In this document: positions 34,581 to 43,160 of the stretch, piece by piece | How the letters are laid out: every line of letters starts with the position of its first letter | Position numbering within the stretch: the first letter of the stretch is position 1 | Source of the DNA: Pseudomonas sp. Irchel s3h17 | Lineage (GTDB): Bacteria; Pseudomonadota; Gammaproteobacteria; Pseudomonadales; Pseudomonadaceae | Assembly: GCF_900187505.1 (NCBI RefSeq) | Contig: NZ_FYDL01000011.1 | Location: forward strand, 124,001-188,000 | Reading direction: 5' to 3' | Length of the DNA: 64,000 nucleotides | Position numbers and translations under genes: made by a program | Notes under the pieces: model-generated | The model's database searches: none | Told to the model about the DNA's origin: nothing | The model's input: the letters and a program-made list of their open reading frames with translations, nothing else

Positions 34581-34613
34581 TGATCGTTCCCGGCCAGAGC
34601 GCGGGAACGATCA
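34581..34613 (-). terminator. uvrD terminator
   Basis: TGATCGTTCCCG (34581-34592) pairs perfectly with CGGGAACGATCA (34602-34613) over a 9-nt loop. It starts 12 bp after the uvrD stop. There is no clear T-tract on the minus strand. Confidence 0.65.
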
Positions 34614-34624
34614 GCCATGCAGGA

Positions 34625-36808
34625 CTAGACCGCTTCCAGCTTGGCGTAGCCGAGCATCAGCCATTTGCTGCCTTCGCTGAAGTTCACTTGCACCCGGGCC
34701 TGCGCGCCGGCGCCTTCAAAGTTGAGAATAACCCCTTCGCCGAAGACCGCATGCTGGACTTGCTGGCCGAGGCTGAACGCGGTTTCCGGAATTTCCACAC
34801 CGGCGAACAGGCTGCTCGAATTCTGCTTCTGGCCACCGCCAAACGGACGGCTGACGCTGTTGGACAGCCGCACTTCCTGGATCAGGCCCTTTGGCACTTC
34901 GCGGACGAAGCGCGACACCTTGTTGTAGGTTTCGCTGCCGTACAAGCGTCGGGTTTCAGCGTAGGTCATCACCAGATTTTGCATGGCGCGAGTGATACCC
35001 ACGTAAGCCAGGCGGCGTTCCTCTTCAAGGCGGCCGGGCTCTTCCAGGCTCATCTTGTGCGGGAACAGGCCTTCTTCCATGCCCACCAGGAACACGTAAG
35101 GAAATTCCAGGCCCTTGGCGCTGTGCAAGGTCATCAGTTGGATGCTGTCTTCATGCTCGTCGGCCTGGGTGTCGCCAGCCTCCAGAGAGGCATGGCCGAG
35201 GAAGGCGGCCAGTGGCGTCAGGTCTTCGTCTTCTTCGGCGCTTTCAAAGTTGCGCGCCGCGCTGACCAGTTCCTCAAGGTTTTCTACCCGTGCCTGGCCT
35301 TTCTCGCCTTTTTCCGCTTCGTGGTAGGCAATCAGGCCGGACTGCTCGATGACCGTTTGGGTCATCAGGTGCAGGGGCATTTCGGTGGTCTTGGCCGCCA
35401 GGTTCTCGATCAACTCGATGAACGCGCCCAGGGCACCGGCCGCGCGACCGGTGAGGCCCTTGTTGGCGATCAGTTGGCGCATGGCTTCCCACATCGACAC
35501 ATCGCTGTGGCGGGCGTGGTCACGGATGGCCTCGACGGTTTTTTCGCCAATGCCACGGGCCGGAACGTTGATCACCCGCTCCAGTGCCGCATCATTGCCG
35601 CGCCCTTCGAGCAAGCGCAGGTACGCCATGGCGTTCTTGATCTCGGCCCGCTCGAAGAAGCGTTGGCCACCATAGATGCGGTACGGAATGCGCTCGCGCA
35701 GCAGCGCTTCTTCCAAAACTCGTGATTGGGCGTTGGAGCGGTACAAAATCGCGATATCGCTGCGGGCCATGCCGGTTTTCAGCGCGCTTTCGATGGTTTC
35801 CACCACGTAGCGTGCTTCGTCATGTTCGTTGAACGCGGCGTAGAGATTGATGGCTTCGCCTTCGCCGCCATCGGTCCACAGCTCTTTGCCCAAGCGTCCG
35901 GTGTTATTGGCAATCAAGGCGTTGGCGGCCTTGAGAATCCCGGCGGTGGAGCGGTAGTTCTGTTCCAGGCGGATGACTTCCGCGTCCGGGAAGTCGGCCG
36001 AATACTGGTGAATGTTCTCGATTTTCGCGCCGCGCCAGCCGTAGATCGACTGGTCGTCGTCACCCACCACCATCAGGCTGTCGCCGCCTTTGGCCAGCAG
36101 TCGCAACCAGGCGTACTGCACGGCGTTGGTGTCCTGGAACTCGTCGACCAGTACGTGGCGGAAGCGCTTTTGATAATGCGCCAACAGGCCCGGGTGGTCG
36201 CGCCACAGGTCGAGGGCGCGCAGCAGCAGTTCGGAGAAGTCGATGACGCCCGCGCGCAGGCACGCGGCCTCGTAGGCCTCATAGATGCTGCGCATGGTGG
36301 CCAGGTACAGATCGCCGCTGGCTTGAATGTGTTGTGGACGCAGGCCTTCGTCTTTCTGGCCGTTGATGAACCACTGGGCCTGGCGGGCCGGCCAGCGTTG
36401 CTCGTCCAGTCCCAGTTCGCGGATCACCCGTTTGACCAAGCGTTGCTGGTCGTCGCTGTCGAGGATCTGGAAGGTCTGGCTCAGGCCGGCTTCCTGCCAG
36501 TGTGCCCGCAACAGGCGGTGCGCCAGGCCGTGGAAGGTGCCGACCCACATGCCGGCCGGGTTGATACCCATCAGCTGCTCGATGCGGTGGCGCATCTCGG
36601 CAGCGGCCTTGTTGGTGAAAGTCACCGACAGGATCGAGTGTGGCGAGGCGTTTTCGACCTGGATCAACCAGGCGATACGGTGCACCAGCACACGGGTTTT
36701 ACCGGAACCAGCACCGGCCAGGACCAACTGACGACCCACGGAGGCAGCTACGGCCTGGCGTTGGGCATCGTTGAGGGAGTTCAGCAGAAGGGAGAGATCA
36801 TCGCGCAT
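34625..36808 (-). CDS. uvrD: DNA helicase II
   Basis: The protein has 727 residues, the normal UvrD size. SF1A helicase motifs are complete: Walker A A-G-A-G-S-G-K-T (31-38), D-E-F-Q-D-T-N (II), G-D-D-D-Q-S-I-Y-G-W-R-G-A (III), L-E-Q-N-Y-R-S-T (IV), T-L-H-S-A-K-G-L-E-F (V) and V-G-I-T-R-A (VI). It unwinds DNA 3' to 5' in mismatch and nucleotide-excision repair. The C-terminal region (F-S-L-G-Q-Q-V-Q-H-A-V-F-G-E-G) is the Tudor-like tail that binds RNA polymerase. It is divergent from the GGDEF/EAL gene, as in other pseudomonads. Confidence 0.97.
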   Translation of the reverse strand: MRDDLSLLLNSLNDAQRQAVAASVGRQLVLAGAGSGKTRVLVHRIAWLIQVENASPHSILSVTFTNKAAAEMRHRIEQLMGINPAGMWVGTFHGLAHRLLRAHWQEAGLSQTFQILDSDDQQRLVKRVIRELGLDEQRWPARQAQWFINGQKDEGLRPQHIQASGDLYLATMRSIYEAYEAACLRAGVIDFSELLLRALDLWRDHPGLLAHYQKRFRHVLVDEFQDTNAVQYAWLRLLAKGGDSLMVVGDDDQSIYGWRGAKIENIHQYSADFPDAEVIRLEQNYRSTAGILKAANALIANNTGRLGKELWTDGGEGEAINLYAAFNEHDEARYVVETIESALKTGMARSDIAILYRSNAQSRVLEEALLRERIPYRIYGGQRFFERAEIKNAMAYLRLLEGRGNDAALERVINVPARGIGEKTVEAIRDHARHSDVSMWEAMRQLIANKGLTGRAAGALGAFIELIENLAAKTTEMPLHLMTQTVIEQSGLIAYHEAEKGEKGQARVENLEELVSAARNFESAEEDEDLTPLAAFLGHASLEAGDTQADEHEDSIQLMTLHSAKGLEFPYVFLVGMEEGLFPHKMSLEEPGRLEEERRLAYVGITRAMQNLVMTYAETRRLYGSETYNKVSRFVREVPKGLIQEVRLSNSVSRPFGGGQKQNSSSLFAGVEIPETAFSLGQQVQHAVFGEGVILNFEGAGAQARVQVNFSEGSKWLMLGYAKLEAV

Positions 36809-37068
36809 CAGCGCATTCTAGGGTGCTGAGCCACACCGGGCAAACCGAGCGTTGCATTAACCGATGAAAGATACGCCCAGGGCGACCGGTCGGTCACTCG
36901 CCAGCAGCCCTGACAGGCCGTGGCTCTGGGGTTTCGAGCGGTTTCCCAGGCCCATTGGTTTCGTCGATTTTGTGTGCAGGATCAGTTTGGTCCGGGGCAT
37001 TGCTTGTGTATGCTCCGTCGACGTTTCGGGCCTGCACGGCCAGCCTTGAAAAAACAAGAATATTGCCT

Positions 37069-39936
37069 ATGACCCTCAGCTCCAGTCTGCCGGGGCCCAT
37101 TGTGGAACCGCAGGTTATCCGCAAGCAGTACGCCATGGAGATGGCGGTCGAGCGCACGCGTCTGCTGTATCAGGGCTCGTTGCTGCCTACGCTGTTCATG
37201 TTGATCAATGGGCTGGTCTGCGCCGGATTGCTCTGGAGTCCGCAGCGCTATTTATTGGTGAGCGTCTGGCTGGTGTGGTTGCTGGCACTGGTGGCGTTAC
37301 GGGTGATTCAGGTCGCCGCATTCGATTCGGCGATACCCGGTCGCCAGGCGCAACCCATCTGGCACCGCATGTTTTTGCTGGGCTCGGCCATGAGCGGCCT
37401 GACCCTGGCGGCAGCCGGCATCGCCCTGGTGCCCACCGACAGTTTTCTGCAACAAGCCTGGGTATTCGGCCTGATTGGCGCCGCGACACTGTCGGCCAGC
37501 GTCGCCTATGCGGTAAGCCTGCCGGCCTTCCTGTCCTTTACCTTGCCGTGTCTGTTACCCGCCATTGGCTATCTGTTCTGGGGCGGTGATGAGCGGCAGC
37601 AGGGCTGGGGCTGGCTCGGGTTGATTCTGTTGGGCTCCCTGAGCGTGGTGGCCTGGCAGGTCAACCGCTTGATCCAGCGCGGGTTGATGCGGCGCTTCCA
37701 GAACCAGGCGCTGATCGAGCATCTGCAGCAGGCGCAAAGTCGCAGTGAGCTGCTTAATCAGGAACTGGCGCGGGAAGTTGAGCAGCGCCGCCAGGTCGAA
37801 GAGGCGTTGCGGGCGGCCCAGGTCGGTCTGGAAAGCCGCGTGGCTCAACGCAGCCTCGATCTGGATGCCGCCAATCAGGCCTTGAGCAAGAGCGAGGCGC
37901 GGCTGGCCCTGGCGTTGAAGGCCAGTGAGCTGGGACTCTGGGACTGGAACCTGCAGACCGACGAAGTGCATCACACCCAGCTCAAGGAGCTGTTCGGGTT
38001 GGAGCCGGAATTCATCACGGCCATGCTCCGGCACCTGAAGCCGCGCCTGCACCCCAAGGACCTGCCCGCGCTACGACGGGCGCTGGTGGAACATTTGAAG
38101 GGGCGCACCGAGGATTATCAGATCGAATACCGTGTGCGTCATGGTGATGGCCACTGGGTGTGGATCGAAGACCGTGGGCGAGCCGTGGAGCGTAGCGCCA
38201 GCGGGCGGGTCCTGCGAATGGTCGGTACTCGGCGCGACATCAGCGCCAGCAAGGACCTGGAAGAGCAACGGCAATTGGCGGCGACGGTGTTTGAGGCGGC
38301 CAGTGAAGGGATCGTGATTTTTGACCCCGATTACGCGCTGATCGCGGTCAATCAGGCGTTCAGCCGGGTGACCGGTTATCAGATCGAGGACCTGCTGGGG
38401 CGCAATGTGGTCGAGTTGCCGTGCAGCCGCGATGCGCGCCGGCACTACCCGATCATTCATCAGGCACTGGAAGCCCAGGGTACCTGGCAGGGCGAGTTGG
38501 TGGAGGCGCGCAAGAACGGCGAGCTCTATCCGCAATGGCTACAGCTGAACGTGGTGCGCGATTCTCGAGGAAACGTCAGTCATATCGTGGGCTTCTTCGC
38601 TGATCTGTCTGCCCGCCGCGAATCCGAAGAGCGGATGCGCAACCTGACCCACTACGACGAACTGACGGGGCTCGCCAATCGCGCCTTGTTCCGCGAGCGG
38701 CTCCATGAAGCTCATCAACGGGTCCGGCGGGGCGGGCGCAGCCTGGCCTTGCTGCACATCAACCTGGACCGTTTCAAATTGCTCAATGACAGCTTGGGCC
38801 ATGAGGTGGCTGACCAGTTGTTGCAGAAAATGGCGCGACGCCTGGTCAACGCATTGCCGGAAGCGAACACTATCGCGCGTCTGTCGGGCGATGAGTTCGC
38901 GGTGCTGTTCGATGCCTACGGCAACCTGTCGAGCCTGGCACGCGTGGCGACCCGGTTGTCGACCAAGCTGCGCTTGCCGCTGACGGTCGAAGGCCATGAG
39001 CTGGTGGTCAGTGCATCGATGGGCATCAGCCTGTTGCCGGACAACGCCCGGGAGATCTCGGCGCTGATCAGCCAATCGAACATGGCCATGCAGCATGCCA
39101 AGCACCTGGGCGGGAACAATTTTCAGTTTTACACCGACAGCCTGCAGACCAGCACGTTCGAGCGCCTGCAGTTGGAAAATCAGCTGCGCAAGGCCATCGA
39201 AGAACATCAGTTGAAGGTGTTCTACCAACCCAAGCGCTGTCTCGCCACCGGCCGGCTGAACGCCGCCGAGGCGCTGGTGCGCTGGGACCATCCGACCATG
39301 GGCTGGGTATTACCGGGAGCGTTCATTGGCCTGGCGGAAGAAACAGGCCTGATCGGGGCGATTGGCGAGTTCGTGCTGCGCCAGGCCTGCTGGCAGGCGT
39401 GCGAGTGGCAGCGCCAGGGACTGGAGCCGATTCGGGTCTCGGTCAATCTGTCGGTGCACCAGTTGCGGCGGGGCACGCTGGTCAGTCTAGTGCGCCAGGT
39501 GTTGGAAGAAACCGGCCTGGCGCCGCACTACCTGGAATTGGAACTGACCGAAAGCCAGTTGCTCGACAGCGTCGAACACATCATCGCCACCTTTGAACAG
39601 CTGCGTGACCTGGGGGTGAAGCTGGCCATCGATGACTTTGGCACCGGTTACTCGTCGTTGAGCTACCTCAAGCGCATTCCCGTGGACTACGTGAAGATTG
39701 ATCAGGCATTCATCCGCGGGCTGGGCGAGGGCGGTGCCGACGCGGCGATCACCCGGGCGATCATTGCCATGGCTCATGGATTGTCGCTCAAGGTGGTGGC
39801 CGAAGGCGTTGAGCACGAGGAGCAGTTGGCGTTTCTCAAGGCCGAGCGGTGTGATGAGGTGCAAGGCTACCTGATCAGCCGGCCGGTGGAGGCCGATGGA
39901 CTGGCTGGCCTGTTGCGCGGGCAGGATGTTGAATGA
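37069..39936 (+). CDS. GGDEF/EAL protein with membrane sensor and two PAS domains
   Basis: The protein has 955 residues. Order: a polytopic membrane sensor (about 30-200), a coiled coil (about 225-280), two PAS domains (about 285-405 and 410-525), GGDEF (525-685) and EAL (700-945). The cyclase signature is S-G-D-E-F (606-610) rather than G-G-D-E-F, so cyclase activity is doubtful. The EAL site is intact (E-A-L at 734-736; D-D-F-G-T-G-Y-S-S-L near 855), so it is probably a cyclic-di-GMP phosphodiesterase, perhaps with GTP-binding control by the GGDEF domain. I chose the ATG at 37069. It is relevant to biofilm and so to alginate, although that operon is far away. Confidence 0.92.
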   Translation: MTLSSSLPGPIVEPQVIRKQYAMEMAVERTRLLYQGSLLPTLFMLINGLVCAGLLWSPQRYLLVSVWLVWLLALVALRVIQVAAFDSAIPGRQAQPIWHRMFLLGSAMSGLTLAAAGIALVPTDSFLQQAWVFGLIGAATLSASVAYAVSLPAFLSFTLPCLLPAIGYLFWGGDERQQGWGWLGLILLGSLSVVAWQVNRLIQRGLMRRFQNQALIEHLQQAQSRSELLNQELAREVEQRRQVEEALRAAQVGLESRVAQRSLDLDAANQALSKSEARLALALKASELGLWDWNLQTDEVHHTQLKELFGLEPEFITAMLRHLKPRLHPKDLPALRRALVEHLKGRTEDYQIEYRVRHGDGHWVWIEDRGRAVERSASGRVLRMVGTRRDISASKDLEEQRQLAATVFEAASEGIVIFDPDYALIAVNQAFSRVTGYQIEDLLGRNVVELPCSRDARRHYPIIHQALEAQGTWQGELVEARKNGELYPQWLQLNVVRDSRGNVSHIVGFFADLSARRESEERMRNLTHYDELTGLANRALFRERLHEAHQRVRRGGRSLALLHINLDRFKLLNDSLGHEVADQLLQKMARRLVNALPEANTIARLSGDEFAVLFDAYGNLSSLARVATRLSTKLRLPLTVEGHELVVSASMGISLLPDNAREISALISQSNMAMQHAKHLGGNNFQFYTDSLQTSTFERLQLENQLRKAIEEHQLKVFYQPKRCLATGRLNAAEALVRWDHPTMGWVLPGAFIGLAEETGLIGAIGEFVLRQACWQACEWQRQGLEPIRVSVNLSVHQLRRGTLVSLVRQVLEETGLAPHYLELELTESQLLDSVEHIIATFEQLRDLGVKLAIDDFGTGYSSLSYLKRIPVDYVKIDQAFIRGLGEGGADAAITRAIIAMAHGLSLKVVAEGVEHEEQLAFLKAERCDEVQGYLISRPVEADGLAGLLRGQDVE

Positions 39937-39957
39937 GGGGGCGGTAACCCGATGGGA

Positions 39958-39990
39958 TTCCTGCCGGATCAGTCCACTGTCCGGCAGGAA
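39958..39990. terminator. Stem-loop between convergent genes
   Basis: TTCCTGCCGGA (39958-39968) pairs perfectly with TCCGGCAGGAA (39980-39990). It lies between the ends of the GGDEF/EAL gene and the minus-strand small gene. Confidence 0.7.
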
Positions 39991-40024
39991 GTCACGCTGC
40001 GCCCGAGCAAGAGACTGTGGGCGC

Positions 40025-40360
40025 TTAATGGGTGGTCAGAATTTCATCAATCTGCTGCAGCAGCTGGCCGTTATAGAAAATGCTGACTTTTGTGACATCC
40101 AGGTCGTTCGATGTCTCGAACCTGACGGCCTTGTCTGTCACGACCTGCAAAAAACAGTCGTCGGTGTCTTCAAGTGTCAGCGCCAGCGTTACCTCGCATG
40201 CCTTGATACCTCCGGTCATTTCACGATGGTGAACGGCTGACTGGGTTAATTTCGGCGTAATACCAGGGTGTGCGACGGTGACGGTGCCGGTGACGCGGAA
40301 AGATGGAGCGCCCGGCATCAGATCTCGTTGGGCTTTCCAGTCGCGTGTAGTAATGATCAT
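40025..40360 (-). CDS. Small uncharacterised protein, probable beta fold
   Basis: The 111-residue product starts at the ATG with AGGAG upstream (40360); an open frame further 5' has no ribosome site. It lacks a signal peptide or membrane helix and alternates hydrophobic and polar residues (F-R-V-T-G-T-V-T-V-A; C-E-V-T-L-A-L-T-L-E-D), suggesting a small beta-sandwich. I do not recognise it. It has a single-gene setting, ending at a stem-loop shared with the GGDEF/EAL gene. Confidence 0.65.
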   Translation of the reverse strand: MIITTRDWKAQRDLMPGAPSFRVTGTVTVAHPGITPKLTQSAVHHREMTGGIKACEVTLALTLEDTDDCFLQVVTDKAVRFETSNDLDVTKVSIFYNGQLLQQIDEILTTH

Positions 40361-40716
40361 GGTTGTTAACTCCTGTAATGAATAGTGTGCGTCCTGCCCG
40401 GTCACTATCCTTCCGGCAGTGGGTGGGGATGCCCTACATATGTAGGGTATCTGTAAGGTCGTGTGTTTTTTGGGCTTGATCGAACCGCGAATGAGGCAGG
40501 CCCTTTCGGATAGAGGCGGCCGACGGATCATTGTCTTGGCGAGTTTTCTACAGGGTTGCGCTTGGGGGTATCGGCTACGGAGGGCTACATGCAGCGCGCA
40601 TGGCGCAGGGCGGGGACATGGAGTTACGCATTGAGCAGGCAAAAAGCGGATTCTTGTAGTATAACTACAAGCTTGCTACATCCCCGGCGCCTGCCCATAA
40701 CAATGAGTCCTGCCCT
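40361..40716. other. 356-bp divergent intergenic region with two perfect palindromes
   Basis: No gene is convincing here. The region holds CCCTACATATGTAGGG (40432-40447), a perfect 16-bp palindrome 72 bp upstream of the minus-strand small gene, and a HexR-like dyad near the RpiR gene (listed separately). The remainder shows no feature I can name. Confidence 0.6.
40653..40671. promoter_or_regulatory. HexR-like operator before the RpiR-family gene
   Basis: CTTGTAGTATAACTACAAG is a perfect 8+3+8 palindrome. Its core TGTAGTATAACTACA fits the HexR-type pattern TGTARTWWWAYTACA. It lies 46 bp before the RpiR-family gene, so self-regulation is the simplest reading. Confidence 0.7.
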
Positions 40717-41583
40717 TTGAACCTGTTGCAACATATCGCCCAGTCTCGCCACCTGTTACGCAAATCGGAACTCAAGGTTGCCGATCACGTGCTGCTTGAC
40801 CCTGCGGCAGTGATGCACAGCTCCATGGCCGATCTTGCCCACAGCGTTGGCATCAGCGAACCGACCATCGTGCGCTTTTGTCGCGCCATCGGCTGTTCGG
40901 GTTTCCAGGACTTGAAGCTGAAGCTGGCGCAAAGCCTGGCGGCGGGTGCGAGCTTCGGCCAATTCGCGATCCATGAAGACGACTCGGTCGCCGACTACAG
41001 CCTGAAGATCTTCGACACCACCCTGCACACCCTGATGGAGGTTCGCGAGAAGCTCGATCCGGTGGAGTTGCAGCGGGCGGTGACGCTCATGTCGCAGGCT
41101 CAGCGCGTCGAGTTCTATGGTTTTGGCGCCTCCGGTGCCGTGGCCGCGGATGCCCAGCATAAATTCTTTCGGTTGCTGCTGACGGCGGCGGCCTACTCCG
41201 ACCCGCACATGCAGGCGATGTCGGCGGTCACGCTGAAACCCTCTGATGTAGCGATCTGCATCTCCCAGTCCGGGCGTTCCAAGGACCTGTTGATCACTGC
41301 CAACCTGGTGCGTGAAAGCGGTGCGTCGTTGATCACCTTGTGCCCGAGCCAGACCCCCTTGGCCGAGTTGTCGACCGTCAACCTGGCGATCGATGTGCAC
41401 GAAGACACCGAAATCTATACGCCGCTGACCTCGCGTATCGCGCACCTGGTGGTGATCGATGTCTTGGCCATGGGCGTGGCCATGGCACGCGGCCCGAGCC
41501 TGGTGAACCACCTCAAGAGCGTCAAGCGCAGCCTTCGCAGCCTGCGCCTGTCGCCCAAATCGGTGAAAGCGCTGGACGATTGA
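40717..41583 (+). CDS. RpiR/HexR-family transcriptional regulator
   Basis: The protein has 288 residues. The N-terminal HTH_6 domain (about 1-77; S-E-P-T-I-V-R-F-C-R-A-I-G recognition helix) precedes a SIS sugar-phosphate-binding domain (about 115-250; Y-G-F-G-A-S-G, then I-S-Q-S-G-R-S-K-D). Such regulators sense keto-sugar phosphates; the neighbourhood with a LysR gene and pyruvate carboxylase suggests control of central carbon metabolism. The start is a TTG at 40717, because no in-frame ATG precedes the conserved N-terminus. It is not the zwf-linked HexR, whose N-terminus reads differently. Confidence 0.88.
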   Translation: MNLLQHIAQSRHLLRKSELKVADHVLLDPAAVMHSSMADLAHSVGISEPTIVRFCRAIGCSGFQDLKLKLAQSLAAGASFGQFAIHEDDSVADYSLKIFDTTLHTLMEVREKLDPVELQRAVTLMSQAQRVEFYGFGASGAVAADAQHKFFRLLLTAAAYSDPHMQAMSAVTLKPSDVAICISQSGRSKDLLITANLVRESGASLITLCPSQTPLAELSTVNLAIDVHEDTEIYTPLTSRIAHLVVIDVLAMGVAMARGPSLVNHLKSVKRSLRSLRLSPKSVKALDD

Positions 41584-41600
41584 TGTGGCAATGGGCTCGT

Positions 41601-41630
41601 TGTGGCGAGGGGGCTTGCCCCCGTCGGCCA
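41601..41630. repeat. REP-type palindrome
   Basis: GGGGGCTTGCCCCC (41609-41622) within a GGCGAGGGGGCTTGCCCCCG context is a common REP sequence of fluorescens-group pseudomonads. It begins 18 bp after the RpiR-family gene and may protect its transcript end. Confidence 0.75.
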
Positions 41631-41853
41631 GTCCGCGCTCGGGCGCAACAGTCGCAAACCCGGCGGGCACGATCCTCCTGAATCACCGCGTCGCGTGACT
41701 TTGGGGCCGCTTCGTTGCCCAACGGGAACACGCGCCCTCACCGCAGGTTCGATGTCACCCTGTGGATTTCATCAGTCTGTAACCCGCTCGCCGCCAAACC
41801 GTCATCCCCGTTGCCTATCTTGAAACTCCCGCACTCGCCTTGGGAGACTCGAA

Positions 41854-42066
41854 ATGGCCCAGCCCTACGAAGAACGCAACAGCGCCGTCAAAACCCGTCG
41901 TCAGCAGGAAGACCAGCGCCGCATGGAGTTCCGCCGTGCGATCGAAGATCGCTGCGAACGCCGGCAGCTTCTGGCCGAGATCGGCGATTTTCCTGACGGT
42001 GGTGAGCTCAACTACTGGCAGGCAACACCGGCAGCTTCGCGTCGAAGCGCTCAACCAGCGCGCTGA
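41854..42066 (+). CDS. PA3496-family small putative envelope integrity protein
   Basis: The 70-residue product is very rich in Arg, Glu and Gln and mostly helical (K-T-R-R-Q-Q-E-D-Q-R-R-M-E-F-R-R-A-I-E near 13-31), ending with the family's N-Y-W-Q-A. There is no signal peptide. The function is unknown; family annotation links it to envelope integrity. GGGAGACTCGAA precedes the ATG. Its last 59 bp overlap the end of the convergent LysR gene. Confidence 0.82.
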   Translation: MAQPYEERNSAVKTRRQQEDQRRMEFRRAIEDRCERRQLLAEIGDFPDGGELNYWQATPAASRRSAQPAR

Positions 42067-42970
42067 TCTGCGCGCGTTCGCTGCGGATAAATCCCAGGAA
42101 CGCATGCGCGACCGGTGAGAGGCGCTTGGCTTTGGCCTGCACCAGGCACCAGCTGCGAAACAACGGCAGCTCTTCGACCGGCAGCTCCTTGAGTCCACCG
42201 GTCGCCAACTCAAGGTTCAGGGCGTGGCGCGTCAACAGGGCCACGCCCAGGCCCGCCACCACGCATTCGCGCTGGGCCTCGGCTGACGAGACTTCCTGGG
42301 TCTGGTTGAAGTGCACGCGCTTCTCTTTGAAGTACTCCTCGCACGCCAGGCGCGTCCCGGAACCGGGTTCGCGCAGCAGCAGGGTGTAGGGCTCAAGGTC
42401 CTGCAGGCGCAGAGGGCCCATGTGGCACAGTGGATGGTCCGGTGGCGCCACGGCGACGATCGGATTGTTGAGGAACGGCAAAAATTCCAACCCCATGTCC
42501 TGCGGCACCATGGACATGATCACCAGATCGTCACGGTTATCGGACAGGCGCCGGATCACCTGCCCACGGTTGACCACCGTCAGTTGCAGGTTCACTTCCG
42601 GGTGCTGGCGCTTGAATGCGGCAAACAAGTGCGGTACGAAATACTTGGCGCTGGATTCCACCGCCAGTTTCAGTTGGCCTTGCAAGGAACCTTGCATGTC
42701 CGAGAGTTGCATATCGAGGTTTTCGAGGCGCCCGAAAATGTCTCGACTGGCACGCTGTAACGCTTCAGCGGCCTCGGTCATGTAGAGCTTTTTGCCGACG
42801 TAATCGAACAAAGGTTGACCAATCAGCTCTTCCAGCTGACGCATCTGTAGGCTAACAGCCGGTTGTGTGAGCGACATTTCGTCGGCTGCGCGGCTGTAAG
42901 AACGCAAATCACAGACTTCATTGAAGATCTGAAGCTGACGTAATGTCATACGCATCAAGGACTTACGCAT
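42008..42970 (-). CDS. pycR: LysR-family regulator, probable PycR
   Basis: The protein has 320 residues. The N-terminal winged HTH (T-L-R-Q-L-Q-I-F-N-E-V, S-L-T-Q-P-A-V-S-L-Q-M-R-Q-L-E) is followed by a co-inducer domain (about 95-300). It is divergent from pycA with a 190-bp gap, the arrangement of PycR, which affects pyruvate carboxylase and virulence traits in P. aeruginosa. Three in-frame ATGs lie within eight codons; I kept the first because relatives share M-R-K-S-L-M-R-M-T-L. The 3' end overlaps the PA3496-family gene. Confidence 0.85.
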   Translation of the reverse strand: MRKSLMRMTLRQLQIFNEVCDLRSYSRAADEMSLTQPAVSLQMRQLEELIGQPLFDYVGKKLYMTEAAEALQRASRDIFGRLENLDMQLSDMQGSLQGQLKLAVESSAKYFVPHLFAAFKRQHPEVNLQLTVVNRGQVIRRLSDNRDDLVIMSMVPQDMGLEFLPFLNNPIVAVAPPDHPLCHMGPLRLQDLEPYTLLLREPGSGTRLACEEYFKEKRVHFNQTQEVSSAEAQRECVVAGLGVALLTRHALNLELATGGLKELPVEELPLFRSWCLVQAKAKRLSPVAHAFLGFIRSERAQISALVERFDAKLPVLPASS

Positions 42971-43160
42971 TTTATGCTGACTCTGGCCACAGGCTGGTGG
43001 CTCAACTATAAGTCTTTACTTATGCATGACCCAATTATTATTGATTTTTGTTAATCCCTTGAGCGGGATAGTGTGACTGTGCGACTGGCTTGAAGCATTT
43101 AGTCACGCGCCGACCCAGTCTAGGGGTCGTGGGTAGCAACCGGCTCAAGGGAAACTCCAA

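Noticed and set aside
34562..36829. Two long plus-strand open frames opposite uvrD.
   Set aside because: The uvrD motifs are complete on the minus strand; the antisense products show no recognisable domain.
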